Assembly: GCA_963677755.1 (NCBI GenBank)
Contig: OY782506.1
Location: 2,294,001 to 2,358,000, forward strand
From: JAIOSF01 sp963677755
GTDB taxonomy: Bacteria > Campylobacterota > Campylobacteria > Campylobacterales > Arcobacteraceae
Length of the DNA stretch: 64,000 nt
Direction of reading: 5' to 3'
In this document: positions 21,327 through 29,882 of the stretch, piece after piece
How positions within the stretch are numbered: position 1 is the first letter of the stretch
Layout: each line of letters begins with the position of its first letter
Notes under the pieces: generated by a model
The model's database searches: none
Told to the model about the DNA's origin: nothing
The model's input: the letters and a program-made list of their open reading frames with translations, nothing else
Made by a program: the position numbers and the translations under genes

Positions 21327-22349
21327 ATGGCTAATGCAGTTACATTTAGCCAATACTTCAATGACTGGCTTTATTCCAAAGATGGATATTATTCTCAATA
21401 TAAAACTATAGGAAAAGAGGGTGATTTTTTTACAGCTGTAAGTTCAAGTAAGTTTTTTGGAGGAACTATTGGGAAAAGAGTTGTAGATATTATTGATGAT
21501 GGATTTTTAAGTAATAAAGCAACTATTATAGAAATAGGTGCACATCATGGTTACTTACTTTCTGATATGATTCAATTCATATTTACTTTAAATCCTGAAC
21601 TTATCAAAACCCTAAAGTTTGCTATAGTTGAAAGATATGAACATCTTAGAGTTAAACAACTAGAATATTTTAAACGCTGTTTTGGAGATGAGATAGAACT
21701 CATTCACTACAATGATATAAGTGAAGTTCAAGAAAAAGAAGCTTTTGTAGTAGCCAATGAGATTTTTGATGCATTTCCTTGTGACTTAGTATATACAGAT
21801 AAAAATAATACCTTACAATATGGTGTAGTAGAAAATGATGTTATAAACTTTGCAGATAATGATGATAATTTTCTAAAAAACCATTGTGAGAAGTACAAAG
21901 TTACTAAGGGTGAAGTAGCTCGAGGATATGAGGAGTTTGCTTTAAATATGTGTAACAATATAAAAAAATTTGAATTTGTAACTTTTGATTATGGAGAAAA
22001 ATATCCAAGAAATGATTTCTCCTGTAGAGTCTATGAAAATCATAATGTTTATCCTCTATTTGATGAGAAGATTCAACTAATAAAATTATATAAAAAAAGT
22101 GATATTACTTATGATGTAAATTTTACACATGTGATTAATAGCTTTATAGAAGCTGGTGCAACAAATTTAAATTATGAGACTCAGTTAAAAGCACTTGTAC
22201 ATTTTGGTATTATTGAACTTCTTGAAATATTACATAAAAATGTAGATGAAGATACTTATTTAAGTGAAGCAAACAAAGTAAAAACTCTTCTAAATCCTAC
22301 AGGGATGGGAGATAGATTTAAAATGGTAAGTTTTAGGAAAGGGAACTAA
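21327..22349 (+). CDS. MidA/NDUFAF7-like SAM-dependent methyltransferase (DUF185)
   Basis: 340 aa from ATG at 21327; a TTG four codons upstream is a possible alternative inside the preceding gene. The N-terminal FSQYFNDWLYSKDGYYSQY and KEGDFFTAVSSSKFFGG, then IIEIGAHHGYLLSDM as SAM-binding motif I, VVANEIFDAFPCD, and LLNPTGMGDRFKMVSF at the C-terminus match the DUF185 family. Eukaryotic relatives methylate an arginine of a complex I subunit during assembly; the bacterial target is not known. It overlaps thiS by one base. Confidence 0.8.
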   Translation: MANAVTFSQYFNDWLYSKDGYYSQYKTIGKEGDFFTAVSSSKFFGGTIGKRVVDIIDDGFLSNKATIIEIGAHHGYLLSDMIQFIFTLNPELIKTLKFAIVERYEHLRVKQLEYFKRCFGDEIELIHYNDISEVQEKEAFVVANEIFDAFPCDLVYTDKNNTLQYGVVENDVINFADNDDNFLKNHCEKYKVTKGEVARGYEEFALNMCNNIKKFEFVTFDYGEKYPRNDFSCRVYENHNVYPLFDEKIQLIKLYKKSDITYDVNFTHVINSFIEAGATNLNYETQLKALVHFGIIELLEILHKNVDEDTYLSEANKVKTLLNPTGMGDRFKMVSFRKGN

Positions 22350-22549
22350 TGAACTTGATAATTAATGGTGAAAATAAATCGTTTGATGAAAATTTCACAT
22401 TAGAACAAATTATAGATACATTAATGATAAAAGATAAAGTTATGGCTGCTGCTGTAAATATGGAGATAGTAAAAAAAGAAAATTGGAAAACTTATACTCT
22501 TAAAGAAAATGATAAATTAGAGTTATTACAATTTGTAGGTGGTGGTTGA
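22349..22549 (+). CDS. thiS: Sulfur carrier protein ThiS
   Basis: 66 aa, the standard ThiS length, ubiquitin-like, ending in Gly-Gly-Gly. ThiS carries sulfur as a C-terminal thiocarboxylate for the thiazole ring of thiamin. The extra glycine at the end is minor. MoaD is usually about 80 aa, so ThiS is the better call, though the neighbouring molybdoenzyme makes MoaD worth excluding. Its ATG overlaps the preceding stop (TAATG), so translation is coupled. Confidence 0.85.
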   Translation: MNLIINGENKSFDENFTLEQIIDTLMIKDKVMAAAVNMEIVKKENWKTYTLKENDKLELLQFVGGG

Positions 22550-22550
22550 T

Positions 22551-24626
22551 ATGGTTCATGATATAGGAAGTGTTTGTACTTATTGTGGAGTTGGTTGTGA
22601 TATTACTGCACAAGTTCAAGATAATAAAATATTAAAAATATATGCTCAAAGTGATGGCTATGTAAGTCGTGGTAAACTTTGTATTAAAGGGAAATATGGT
22701 TTTGATTTTGTGGCATCAGATAATAGAATACGAAACACAAGAATTAAAAAATCATTTATAGAAAAAAATCTTGAAGATTTTCCTCAAGAATTAAAAGCTA
22801 GAACACATACTTTATCTTCACTTGATGAACAATGGTATGAATCAAACTATGAGTTAGCAACATCAATTGCAGCTTGGAAACTTGGTCAAATCAAAAAGAA
22901 ATATGGTCGCCACTCTTTTTGTGCAACGGGAGGTGCTAGAACCTCTTGTGAAAGTGGATTTTTACTGCAAAAATTCACTAGAGAAACTATGGAATCTCCA
23001 CACATAGACAACTGTGCTAGAGTATGTCATGCTCCAAGTTTAAATGGCATGGCAGCTACTATAGGTGAAGGTGCTGCTACAAACCCTTATGATGATATTT
23101 TTAAAACAGAATTTATGATAGTGATTGGTTCAAATACAACTGAAGCACACCCCATAGTTGCCAATCGTATGATTGAAGCTGCCAGAGCAAAAACAAGTGA
23201 ACTTGTAGTGTGTGATGTACGAAAAATTCAACTAAGTAAATTTGCTACAGATACTGTTGTACTTCCTTATGAATCAAATCTATTATTTTTAAATGCTATT
23301 GCGTATGTGATTTTGAATGAGAAATTATACAATCAAGAGTTCATTGACATTAGAACAAAAGAGTTTGAAACATATAAAAACTCAATATTAACTGATGAAA
23401 AAGCAAATCCTGAATATTTTAGAAATATAAAAGGATATGAAGATTTAGCAGATCAAATACCTGTAATTGCAAGAAAATATGCAAGTTTAAAATCAATGAT
23501 TTTTTGGGGATTAGGGATTACTGAAAACCTTGATGGAAGTTACGCTGTAATGGCTATGGTAAATCTAGCACTGATGACTGGAAATATTGGAAAAACTGGA
23601 GCTGGTCTTATGCCACTTCGAGGACAAAATAATGTTCAAGGAACCTGTGATATGGGTTGTCTACCTTACTACGCCCCTGATTATCAAAAGCCAAAAGAGG
23701 AGGGTCTTAAAACTCCTGATTTAATAGATGCAATGCTTGATGATAAAATAAAAGCTATGGTTGTAATGGGTGAAGATACAGCTCATATTCATCCAAATCT
23801 TAATAAAATAAATAATGCCTTAGAAAACTTAGAACTTATTATCACTCAAGATTTGTTTATGAATGAGATAGCTAAAAAATCAGATATTGTTTTTGGTGTA
23901 AAATCTGCCTATGAAAAAACTGGTGTCTATGTTAATGCGATGAGAAGGTTACACTTATCTCAACCACTTGTTGAAAATAACTTACCAGATGATTGGCAAG
24001 TGTTAAGAGATATTGAAAATAAAATCAAAGGGGAGTTCCTCTTTAAATCTAGTGAAGAGGTATGGGAACAAGTAAGAGTTGAAGCTCCTTATAGATATGG
24101 GGGAGCTAGTTATCATAAACTTATGAAACATAGAAGTAAAGGGATGCAATGGCCAGTTGCAAAAGATGATACCCCTATACTTCATCTTGAAAAGTTCAAC
24201 ACTCCAGATGGTCTTGGAACTTTTAAATACAATGAATACTCCCTTCGAGGTCAAGTAAAAAAACTTATTGAAGATGAAAAGTTTGATACTTTTTATCTCA
24301 CAACAGGTAGAAATCTAATCCATTATAACAATGCAGCTCAAACAAAAGAGAGTCCTAAACTCTATGAAAAACATAGTGAAGATACTATCTTAGCCTGTAT
24401 AGATGACAAAGATAAAATAAAATCTGAAAAAGTGATCTTAAAAACAATACATGGAGAAACAAAACCATTAACTATAAAGTTTGTAAAAACTATCAAACCA
24501 CAAACACTCTTTTGTAGTTTTCATCATGCAAAGTCACATATGAACTATATCTTTGGTGATGAGAGTGATGTGAATACAAAAACAGCGTTATTTAAATCAT
24601 TGGAAGTAAGTGTAGTAGAGGCGTAA
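22551..24626 (+). CDS. Formate-dehydrogenase-like molybdopterin oxidoreductase
   Basis: 691 aa from ATG at 22551; an upstream GTG lies inside thiS. The N-terminal 4Fe-4S ligands are Cys9, Cys12, Cys16 (CTYCGVGC) and Cys44 (GKLCIKG). Active-site Cys159 in ARVCHAPSLNG stands where FdhF has selenocysteine. GNIGKTGAGLMPLRGQNNVQG and the C-terminal TTGRNLIHYN motif bind the bis-molybdopterin guanine dinucleotide. No twin-arginine signal is present, so it is cytoplasmic. It would oxidise formate or a similar substrate. No electron-transfer subunits or fdhD are adjacent. A terminator follows at once. Confidence 0.85.
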   Translation: MVHDIGSVCTYCGVGCDITAQVQDNKILKIYAQSDGYVSRGKLCIKGKYGFDFVASDNRIRNTRIKKSFIEKNLEDFPQELKARTHTLSSLDEQWYESNYELATSIAAWKLGQIKKKYGRHSFCATGGARTSCESGFLLQKFTRETMESPHIDNCARVCHAPSLNGMAATIGEGAATNPYDDIFKTEFMIVIGSNTTEAHPIVANRMIEAARAKTSELVVCDVRKIQLSKFATDTVVLPYESNLLFLNAIAYVILNEKLYNQEFIDIRTKEFETYKNSILTDEKANPEYFRNIKGYEDLADQIPVIARKYASLKSMIFWGLGITENLDGSYAVMAMVNLALMTGNIGKTGAGLMPLRGQNNVQGTCDMGCLPYYAPDYQKPKEEGLKTPDLIDAMLDDKIKAMVVMGEDTAHIHPNLNKINNALENLELIITQDLFMNEIAKKSDIVFGVKSAYEKTGVYVNAMRRLHLSQPLVENNLPDDWQVLRDIENKIKGEFLFKSSEEVWEQVRVEAPYRYGGASYHKLMKHRSKGMQWPVAKDDTPILHLEKFNTPDGLGTFKYNEYSLRGQVKKLIEDEKFDTFYLTTGRNLIHYNNAAQTKESPKLYEKHSEDTILACIDDKDKIKSEKVILKTIHGETKPLTIKFVKTIKPQTLFCSFHHAKSHMNYIFGDESDVNTKTALFKSLEVSVVEA

Positions 24627-24630
24627 AGAG

Positions 24631-24659
24631 AGATGCTAGTTTAGCATCTTTAAAAAACC
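24631..24659 (+). terminator. Terminator after the argD-to-molybdoenzyme run
   Basis: Stem AGATGCT (24631-24637) / AGCATCT (24643-24649) with a 5-nt loop, followed by TT then A-rich sequence. The T tract is weak. Confidence 0.45.
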
Positions 24660-24761
24660 ATAAAAGCCTATAAATACTTATTAACTCATTACAAAATTTA
24701 GAATATGTGTATTTTAGGTTATTTTTAGCACTGTAGATATTTTCAACTCAATATTGCTAGA

Positions 24762-25373
24762 TTATTGCTCTTTAACTAGACCATTGAATATAATAACTTC
24801 TAATTTTGAATTATCCGCATATTGAACACAATCTATTGAGGCTTCTATATATTTTCCATTATCTATAGCGCTACTATAATCAATAAGTTTATATCCATTG
24901 TAAACACAAAGTAAATCACAAAATAATCTTAAAATTCTTCCATTTAATTCATAAAATGGATGTAAAGCTATTAACTCACTTTGATAGTAAGTCAATTTAT
25001 TTGTAAAATCTTTTTTATCTTTACAATTTTTTAAATAATTGTCATTTTCTAGTTCTTGAAATATTCGTTTTGATTCATTAGTTAAATATTGAGCTAAACA
25101 GAATTGAGAATCACCCTTTGTCATATTTACATCTCGATAAATACCTGCAAAATCGTAAAGTGATTCAAAACTTTTTTTATGCAAATTAATAAAAAAAATT
25201 TCATTGAATTTTGTATTAGCATCTATCTTGGATAAAAAGTTTTGATAGGCTTCTGTTAGAAGATTATTTTCTATTTCGTGTATTAAATCTGAATCTTGCA
25301 GTTCAAGTTTATTTTTAGGTATATCTGTCCCATCTATATAAACAGGACTGCTATCAAGCTGATACTTTGACAT
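24762..25373 (-). CDS. Fic-domain protein (predicted AMPylating toxin)
   Basis: 203 aa. The Fic motif reads HPFYELNGRILR from His138: it keeps the catalytic His, the metal-binding Glu, and the Asn-Gly-Arg anion-hole residues, but the usual Gly between Glu and Asn (HxFx[D/E]GNGR) is Leu. LYDFAGIYRDVNMTKGDSQF corresponds to the region before the flap. Fic toxins transfer AMP to a hydroxyl on a target, often DNA gyrase or topoisomerase IV in class I systems. The start overlaps by 20 nt a small upstream gene with the SxxxEG inhibitory motif. Nothing suggests secretion. Confidence 0.85.
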   Translation of the reverse strand: MSKYQLDSSPVYIDGTDIPKNKLELQDSDLIHEIENNLLTEAYQNFLSKIDANTKFNEIFFINLHKKSFESLYDFAGIYRDVNMTKGDSQFCLAQYLTNESKRIFQELENDNYLKNCKDKKDFTNKLTYYQSELIALHPFYELNGRILRLFCDLLCVYNGYKLIDYSSAIDNGKYIEASIDCVQYADNSKLEVIIFNGLVKEQ

Positions 25374-25500
25374 TATGTCTAGCCATCAACTCTTTAGCTT
25401 TTTTTTGTAAAGATTTAGACGCAGATTTATACCCCTCAATCTTTTGAGAATCAGACACCGTCTTTTTTATCTCTTTTTGTGAAATTTTATAAAGTCCCAT
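25354..25500 (-). CDS. VbhA/YhfG-like antitoxin of the Fic toxin
   Basis: 48 aa, ATG at 25500 to TGA at 25354, preceded by GAAAGAG. Residues 18-23 read SQKIEG, a match to the class I Fic antitoxin motif (S/T)xxxE(G/N); in VbhA the same place reads SQRLEG. The inhibitory Glu would be Glu22, which blocks ATP gamma-phosphate placement by contacting the Fic Arg. The rest is a helical, Lys-rich peptide. Its end overlaps the fic start, which enforces coupled synthesis. It falls below usual length cut-offs and is easily missed. Confidence 0.75.
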   Translation of the reverse strand: MGLYKISQKEIKKTVSDSQKIEGYKSASKSLQKKAKELMARHNVKVSA

Positions 25501-25529
25501 TATTAACTCTTTCTTACTTATATAGGTGT

Positions 25530-25535
25530 ATTATA
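25530..25535 (-). promoter_or_regulatory. -10 box for the antitoxin-fic pair
   Basis: Minus-strand TATAAT about 30 nt upstream of the antitoxin ATG, in an AT-rich gap. No clear -35 box or operator was identified. Confidence 0.5.
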
Positions 25536-25631
25536 ACATAATTTTAGTTATTCTAAAAACTATAAAGCTATTTAAAATTTAGTATAACTATAGCACTATT
25601 TATGTATTTTATTATACTTGATAACTTCGCC

Positions 25632-25817
25632 CTACTTTAGTTCCTCTAAAAAGTCTTCATGTGATGTTAGTTTATCACCTTTTCTTTGAGCAACTATTGC
25701 TAAATCTTCATAGTCTTCTAAAATCTCTTCAAATTCTTCAATAGATAATACCACAGATAGTTTTTGTCCATCATCATTTGTAATATACTTAGAATGTATG
25801 TTCATAGGCATTGTCAT
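25632..25817 (-). CDS. Phd/YefM-like antitoxin, apparently without toxin
   Basis: 61 aa. The N-terminal part (IHSKYITNDDGQKLSVVLSIEEFEEILEDYEDL) resembles the DNA-binding and dimer part of Phd/YefM/RelB-type antitoxins, and the tail HEDFLEELK resembles the toxin-binding tail. In such pairs the toxin gene normally overlaps or follows directly. Here the next 130 nt on the minus strand hold no open frame of toxin length. It may be a decayed pair, or may regulate something else. Confidence 0.6.
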   Translation of the reverse strand: MTMPMNIHSKYITNDDGQKLSVVLSIEEFEEILEDYEDLAIVAQRKGDKLTSHEDFLEELK

Positions 25818-25998
25818 AATATATACTCCATTTTTAATATGTTGTATTCTATCTAAATTTTATTTGATTGTAAAAATATTGAAATTTATCTTTTTATATT
25901 TGTTATTGTGATGATATATGCAAACTTTAAATTATTTAATTTTAATTGTATCTCGTCTCATTTTCCAACTAAAAGTTGGGAACAAGGAGAATTTTATT

Positions 25999-26625
25999 TT
26001 AGTGTCCTTTTATGATATAGTAAAGTTCATTTCCATCAACAAAGTTACTTTCTAACCAATCTGTGTCTATTTTAACACACTTTCTTGTTTCTCCTGTCTC
26101 TTTATTAATAGTACAATTACGTATTTTGATATTACCTCCTAGTTCTTTTAATTCTTTTATGTTTTGTTGCATCTCTTTAATGCTGCTATTAAGTTTATTT
26201 TTTTGAAAATTTAGATTAGATATTTCATTAGGTAAAAAATATTTATAGTAACCAAATACCACCAAAGATAGAAATACAAAAAAAGTTAAGGTAAATAAAA
26301 ATGTTTGAAGAACAGACCAATTGGCTACTTTTTTGTATTGTTTAGTAGCTTCTTCTGCATACTCATTTGCTTCTTCAAATTTAACTAATGTACTCTCAGT
26401 AATTTTTTGTGCAATTTCTTTGCTTTTTTCATCAACTTTATATATTGTATTTTGTTCAATATTTTGAGAGGTTTCATTTAAACTTCTAATAGCACTATTC
26501 AATAACCTCTGATTTTTATCTACATTATCTATAAGTTTTTTGATTGTATCTTGCTGTTGTTCAGCAACATCAAATAAATTTTGAGCACTATCAAACAAAA
26601 TATCTACTTTTTGATTATTATCCAT
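25999..26625 (-). CDS. Coiled-coil membrane protein, mobilisation-protein-like tail
   Basis: 208 aa. Residues 5-100 are predicted coiled coil rich in Asn, Gln, Glu and Lys. One long transmembrane helix spans about 103-127, then a second coiled coil (135-165) and a short tail with KCVKIDTDW and ending YYIIKGH. The tail recalls plasmid MobB-like proteins (pattern CVRVD followed by YxVIKG), from memory only. The gene starts 9 nt after its upstream partner, so they form an operon. No relaxase is nearby. Function unknown. Confidence 0.6.
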   Translation of the reverse strand: MDNNQKVDILFDSAQNLFDVAEQQQDTIKKLIDNVDKNQRLLNSAIRSLNETSQNIEQNTIYKVDEKSKEIAQKITESTLVKFEEANEYAEEATKQYKKVANWSVLQTFLFTLTFFVFLSLVVFGYYKYFLPNEISNLNFQKNKLNSSIKEMQQNIKELKELGGNIKIRNCTINKETGETRKCVKIDTDWLESNFVDGNELYYIIKGH

Positions 26626-26634
26626 AAATTATCC

Positions 26635-27348
26635 TTATTTCATACTCAGTCCATAAGACTGGCTTCTATTTCTACTTATTGTTCTTTTTTGAACCAATTC
26701 ATTTTCTAACTTCATAACACTCTCGTTCATTTGTTCTATTTCTTGAACATATTTCTTATGTTGGAGTCTTAGTTGTGAGAAATCCGCTATTTGAACATAT
26801 TTAATACCTTTATCTGTTACATTGATTATTAATCCTCCAGTGCTATAACCTGTACCCCCTCCAGAAGAAGATCTCAATATATCTAAATATGTATCTACTA
26901 AATTTACATCCATTAAGTGTGATGGACTAATAACCTCTTGAACCATGCTTTCAATAAACTTTTCAAGTTCTCCAAATCCACAAACTGAAGGTTCAAATGC
27001 ATCTAAATAAGGAACTATCCTATTATTACAAGTAATTTCTTCAGGTTCAGTTTCAACATACCAATGAATTTGTCGTGATACTTCTATCATATCAGGTTTG
27101 TTTTGAAGAGATATATTAACCTTATTAAGTTTATCTTTTTCCTTTTTTAAACTACTTGCTTTATTTTTAAACTCTATTAATCTTACAACACCAGGATATT
27201 CTAAAAGCATATCTCCTAAATATTTATCACATGGCGTTTGTTGCAATAAATTTATCATAGCAGGTTTATTATAAACCCTTTTTAATCCAATTTCCATACC
27301 AAGGGTATAAAGAAAATTTCCAATAATCACATTTTCATATATTTTCAA
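26635..27348 (-). CDS. Unknown protein with PD-(D/E)xK nuclease-like core
   Basis: 237 aa, no family recognised with certainty. Residues 44-61 read LGD...RLIEFK: Asp46, then Glu59-x-Lys61 at the end of a hydrophobic strand, with Glu19 on an upstream helix, the spacing expected of a PD-(D/E)xK nuclease fold. A charged helix follows (62-80), then a globular part and a C-terminal coiled coil (195-225). It opens the two-gene minus-strand operon with the coiled-coil membrane protein. A defence or mobile-element role is inference from location and make-up. Confidence 0.55.
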   Translation of the reverse strand: MKIYENVIIGNFLYTLGMEIGLKRVYNKPAMINLLQQTPCDKYLGDMLLEYPGVVRLIEFKNKASSLKKEKDKLNKVNISLQNKPDMIEVSRQIHWYVETEPEEITCNNRIVPYLDAFEPSVCGFGELEKFIESMVQEVISPSHLMDVNLVDTYLDILRSSSGGGTGYSTGGLIINVTDKGIKYVQIADFSQLRLQHKKYVQEIEQMNESVMKLENELVQKRTISRNRSQSYGLSMK

Positions 27349-27617
27349 AGAATTCCTTTTTAATCTAGTTAGGTTGATTTTATATTTTAAATATTTAAAA
27401 AAACTTAATAAATAAACGATTCTTTAAGAAAATCGACATATCCAATCAAAAAGAATAAAATACTGCTAAAGAACTTAAAAAAGGACGGAAAATTGATTAT
27501 ATTCATTCTGAACAAACAATTATAATTTTAGTATATGCAAATTTTTCTTTTCATAAAGAAAATTTAATTATTTAGGATATTTATTATACAATTAAGAAAA
27601 ATTCGTTAGGAAAGTGT
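27349..27617. other. Divergent intergenic region with inverted repeat
   Basis: 269 nt of AT-rich DNA between two divergent unknown genes. On the plus side a TATTATACAA box lies near 27580. At about 27537-27567 AAATTTTTCTTT and AAAGAAAATTT form a near-perfect inverted repeat around TCAT, a possible operator or hairpin. No reading frame or RNA gene was recognised. Confidence 0.4.
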
Positions 27618-28754
27618 ATGAAAAAAATTTTCAGTAATGTATATTCAAGTCAATTTATTATTTATGGATTAATAGCCTTACTTATTTATGTAATAATTCC
27701 AGATGATCTACATGTTGTAGTTAGTATAGTAAAAAACTTATTTAATGCAGTGGGCTCTATTTTAATAGTTGGTGGAATTTTTGAAGTTGCATTTAAAGAT
27801 AAATTTATAAAAGAAGTAAGTACTAACTTTGTTAAAACAATTTTTATGCAACCTGATTCTCTAGATCATTTTAAAAATAATGATTTAATAGATATGAAAG
27901 AAAGTATTCAAAAAAAGTTACTTCAAAAAAATAATGGAGAATATTCAAAAAAAATAATTAATATGATTAATAATAGTTTTTTTAAAATGGCTCAAGGAGA
28001 ACATAAAAATTCTAACTTTAATAAATACTTTCAATACTATAATTCCATTCTTTATGTAAAAAAAAGAAAAAAAGATTCTTGTGTCGTAGAAATTGATTAT
28101 GAAATAAAATATGAAATTATTAACAATTGTAAAAATGATAATGGAGTAAATAAAGAAGCAAAATTAAGTATTTTTTCAAAAAGATTTTTCCCTCTTGCTT
28201 TAAGTCAAGAACATAAGACAACTACCCAAGAACTTCTTTCACTAAGAATTAAAGTGGATAATCAATATACTGATTATTCAAAAAAAATCAATAATAAAGA
28301 GTTTCAAGAACAATTAGTTGATACTGAAGAAAAAGATAATGTTAAAATACAGGAAGATATAAAAAGACAAATTCAATTTAAAAATGAAACAGGACAATTT
28401 GAAGAATTCGAGGTTGAATTTAAAGATTCTATTGTAGTAGAAAAAAAGCTGAAGATATTTACAACATATAATGATATTGCATTTTCACATATTTTTAAAC
28501 GCCCCACAATGAATTATTCTATTATATATACGGATGAAAATGTAACTCCGGAAACTAAAGATTACTTAACACTAAGACTGTATTCAGGATTGAATAAGAA
28601 AACAAATGATAAAATACATCCAGTACTGAAGGGTAAAATGATTAGTCTTAATGTTTCAGAAGGGGTATTATTACCTGGGGAAGGGGTGTCTATTGTTGCT
28701 CTCAGAGATAAATTTTTGGATGACTGTAAATCTAAAAAAGGTAAGGAAAAGTAA
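27618..28754 (+). CDS. Unknown two-helix membrane protein with large soluble part
   Basis: 378 aa. Two N-terminal transmembrane helices (about 12-28 and 36-56) are followed by FKDKFIKEVSTNFVKTIF, then a roughly 300-aa soluble region rich in Lys, Asn and Glu with alternating beta-strand-like segments. I do not recognise the family. The layout (membrane hairpin, short helix, beta-rich sensor-like part) recurs in uncharacterised accessory-region proteins. AGGAAAG precedes the ATG. It is divergent from the nuclease-like operon. A terminator follows at 28829. Confidence 0.6.
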   Translation: MKKIFSNVYSSQFIIYGLIALLIYVIIPDDLHVVVSIVKNLFNAVGSILIVGGIFEVAFKDKFIKEVSTNFVKTIFMQPDSLDHFKNNDLIDMKESIQKKLLQKNNGEYSKKIINMINNSFFKMAQGEHKNSNFNKYFQYYNSILYVKKRKKDSCVVEIDYEIKYEIINNCKNDNGVNKEAKLSIFSKRFFPLALSQEHKTTTQELLSLRIKVDNQYTDYSKKINNKEFQEQLVDTEEKDNVKIQEDIKRQIQFKNETGQFEEFEVEFKDSIVVEKKLKIFTTYNDIAFSHIFKRPTMNYSIIYTDENVTPETKDYLTLRLYSGLNKKTNDKIHPVLKGKMISLNVSEGVLLPGEGVSIVALRDKFLDDCKSKKGKEK

Positions 28755-28828
28755 AATGTTATTTAATTGGGGAGAAGAAGATTAATTATTAGTATAATTT
28801 GATAACTTATAATTGTCTTACTTAGCTA

Positions 28829-28853
28829 GGTTGACTTAATGTCAGCCTTTTTT
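28829..28853 (+). terminator. Intrinsic terminator after the 378-aa membrane protein gene
   Basis: GGTTGAC (28829-28835) / GTCAGCC (28841-28847), 7 bp with one G-U, 5-nt loop, then six Ts. Confidence 0.7.
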
Positions 28854-28965
28854 ATTTTCTTATTTAATCTAAAATATTTCTTATAACTCTTAATATCAAA
28901 CGCCATTCAAATTTAAAACAAACAACACAACAATACTTCATCAAATAAATAATCATAAAATTAAA

Positions 28966-29748
28966 CTAAACTACACTTACCAAACCATTCTCAACTTTAA
29001 TTCTCCCACTTAACTCATACTCAAAAACTTCACTTGGATATTTTGCCATTGCTTCATCATAGGTGGGATTATTTTTGCAATACAATAAAAAATCATCTTC
29101 AACCCCAATTTCATCTGTACAAGCAGAAATATTATTTATAAATTCATCTATATCGTAGATAGCTTTTGCTTGATTGTTTTGAAGTAGTTTATTTGTCCCT
29201 TCACTCTCACCAATTCTTTGAGGTAATACAAAAATCTCTTTTCCCATCTTTAAAGCATACTCAACACTTCGCATAGTACCACTATTGATATCAGCTTGTG
29301 CTACAATCAAAATATCTCCTAATGCAACTACGCACTCATTTCTAATTGGAAAATTGTATCGAGTAGAGGGGGTTCCTAGTTTAAATTGACTCAACATCAA
29401 ACCTTGTTGTTCTATATTTTGGATAAGTTTGTTGTTTATTACTGGATAGCGAATATCTAGTCCATTACCAGCAACTCCTATAGTTTTATTTGCCCCTGCG
29501 GAACTATGTGCAATGGCATCAACACCCATAGCCGCACCACTTACTATTACGATATTATTTTGAGATAATTTTTTTGCTATTTCGTGAGTGTATTGTTTTG
29601 TATAAGGTGTAGGACGCCTGCTTCCCACTATTGATACTTTTTTTCTTTTTAGAAGTTCTAGGTTACCTATATAAAATATCTCTTTAGGATATTTTTTCAT
29701 ATTTTCTAGCTCTGGGATATTTTGAGTTAATTGTTTTATGGTATTCAT
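28966..29748 (-). CDS. dprA: DNA-processing protein DprA
   Basis: 260 aa. The Rossmann-like DprA domain has the signature VSIVGSRRPTPY (residues 38-49) and SGAAMGVDAIAH, GNGLDIRYP, NFPIRNECV and SGTMRSVEYAL further on. DprA loads RecA onto incoming single-stranded DNA during natural transformation. It is short, as in Helicobacter and Campylobacter, and lacks the N-terminal SAM extension; the C-terminal 60 residues resemble the small winged-helix part. It borders the accessory region. Confidence 0.93.
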   Translation of the reverse strand: MNTIKQLTQNIPELENMKKYPKEIFYIGNLELLKRKKVSIVGSRRPTPYTKQYTHEIAKKLSQNNIVIVSGAAMGVDAIAHSSAGANKTIGVAGNGLDIRYPVINNKLIQNIEQQGLMLSQFKLGTPSTRYNFPIRNECVVALGDILIVAQADINSGTMRSVEYALKMGKEIFVLPQRIGESEGTNKLLQNNQAKAIYDIDEFINNISACTDEIGVEDDFLLYCKNNPTYDEAMAKYPSEVFEYELSGRIKVENGLVSVV

Positions 29749-29882
29749 AAAAAAAGTGTACCATAAATTTTTCTATGAGAGAAAAAATATGACAAATTGC
29801 AATATTAACTATGAAGTTATCTATTATAAATATTTAGAACTATTTAGTTAAAATTATTAGTAATATGATATAGGGATTAAAA

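Noticed and set aside
22551..24626. Selenocysteine in the formate-dehydrogenase-like enzyme.
   Set aside because: The active-site codon is TGT, and the frame has no internal TGA.
25501..25631. Possible RelE-type toxin remnant after the Phd-like gene.
   Set aside because: Only a ten-codon stretch resembles a toxin start; stop codons occur in all frames.
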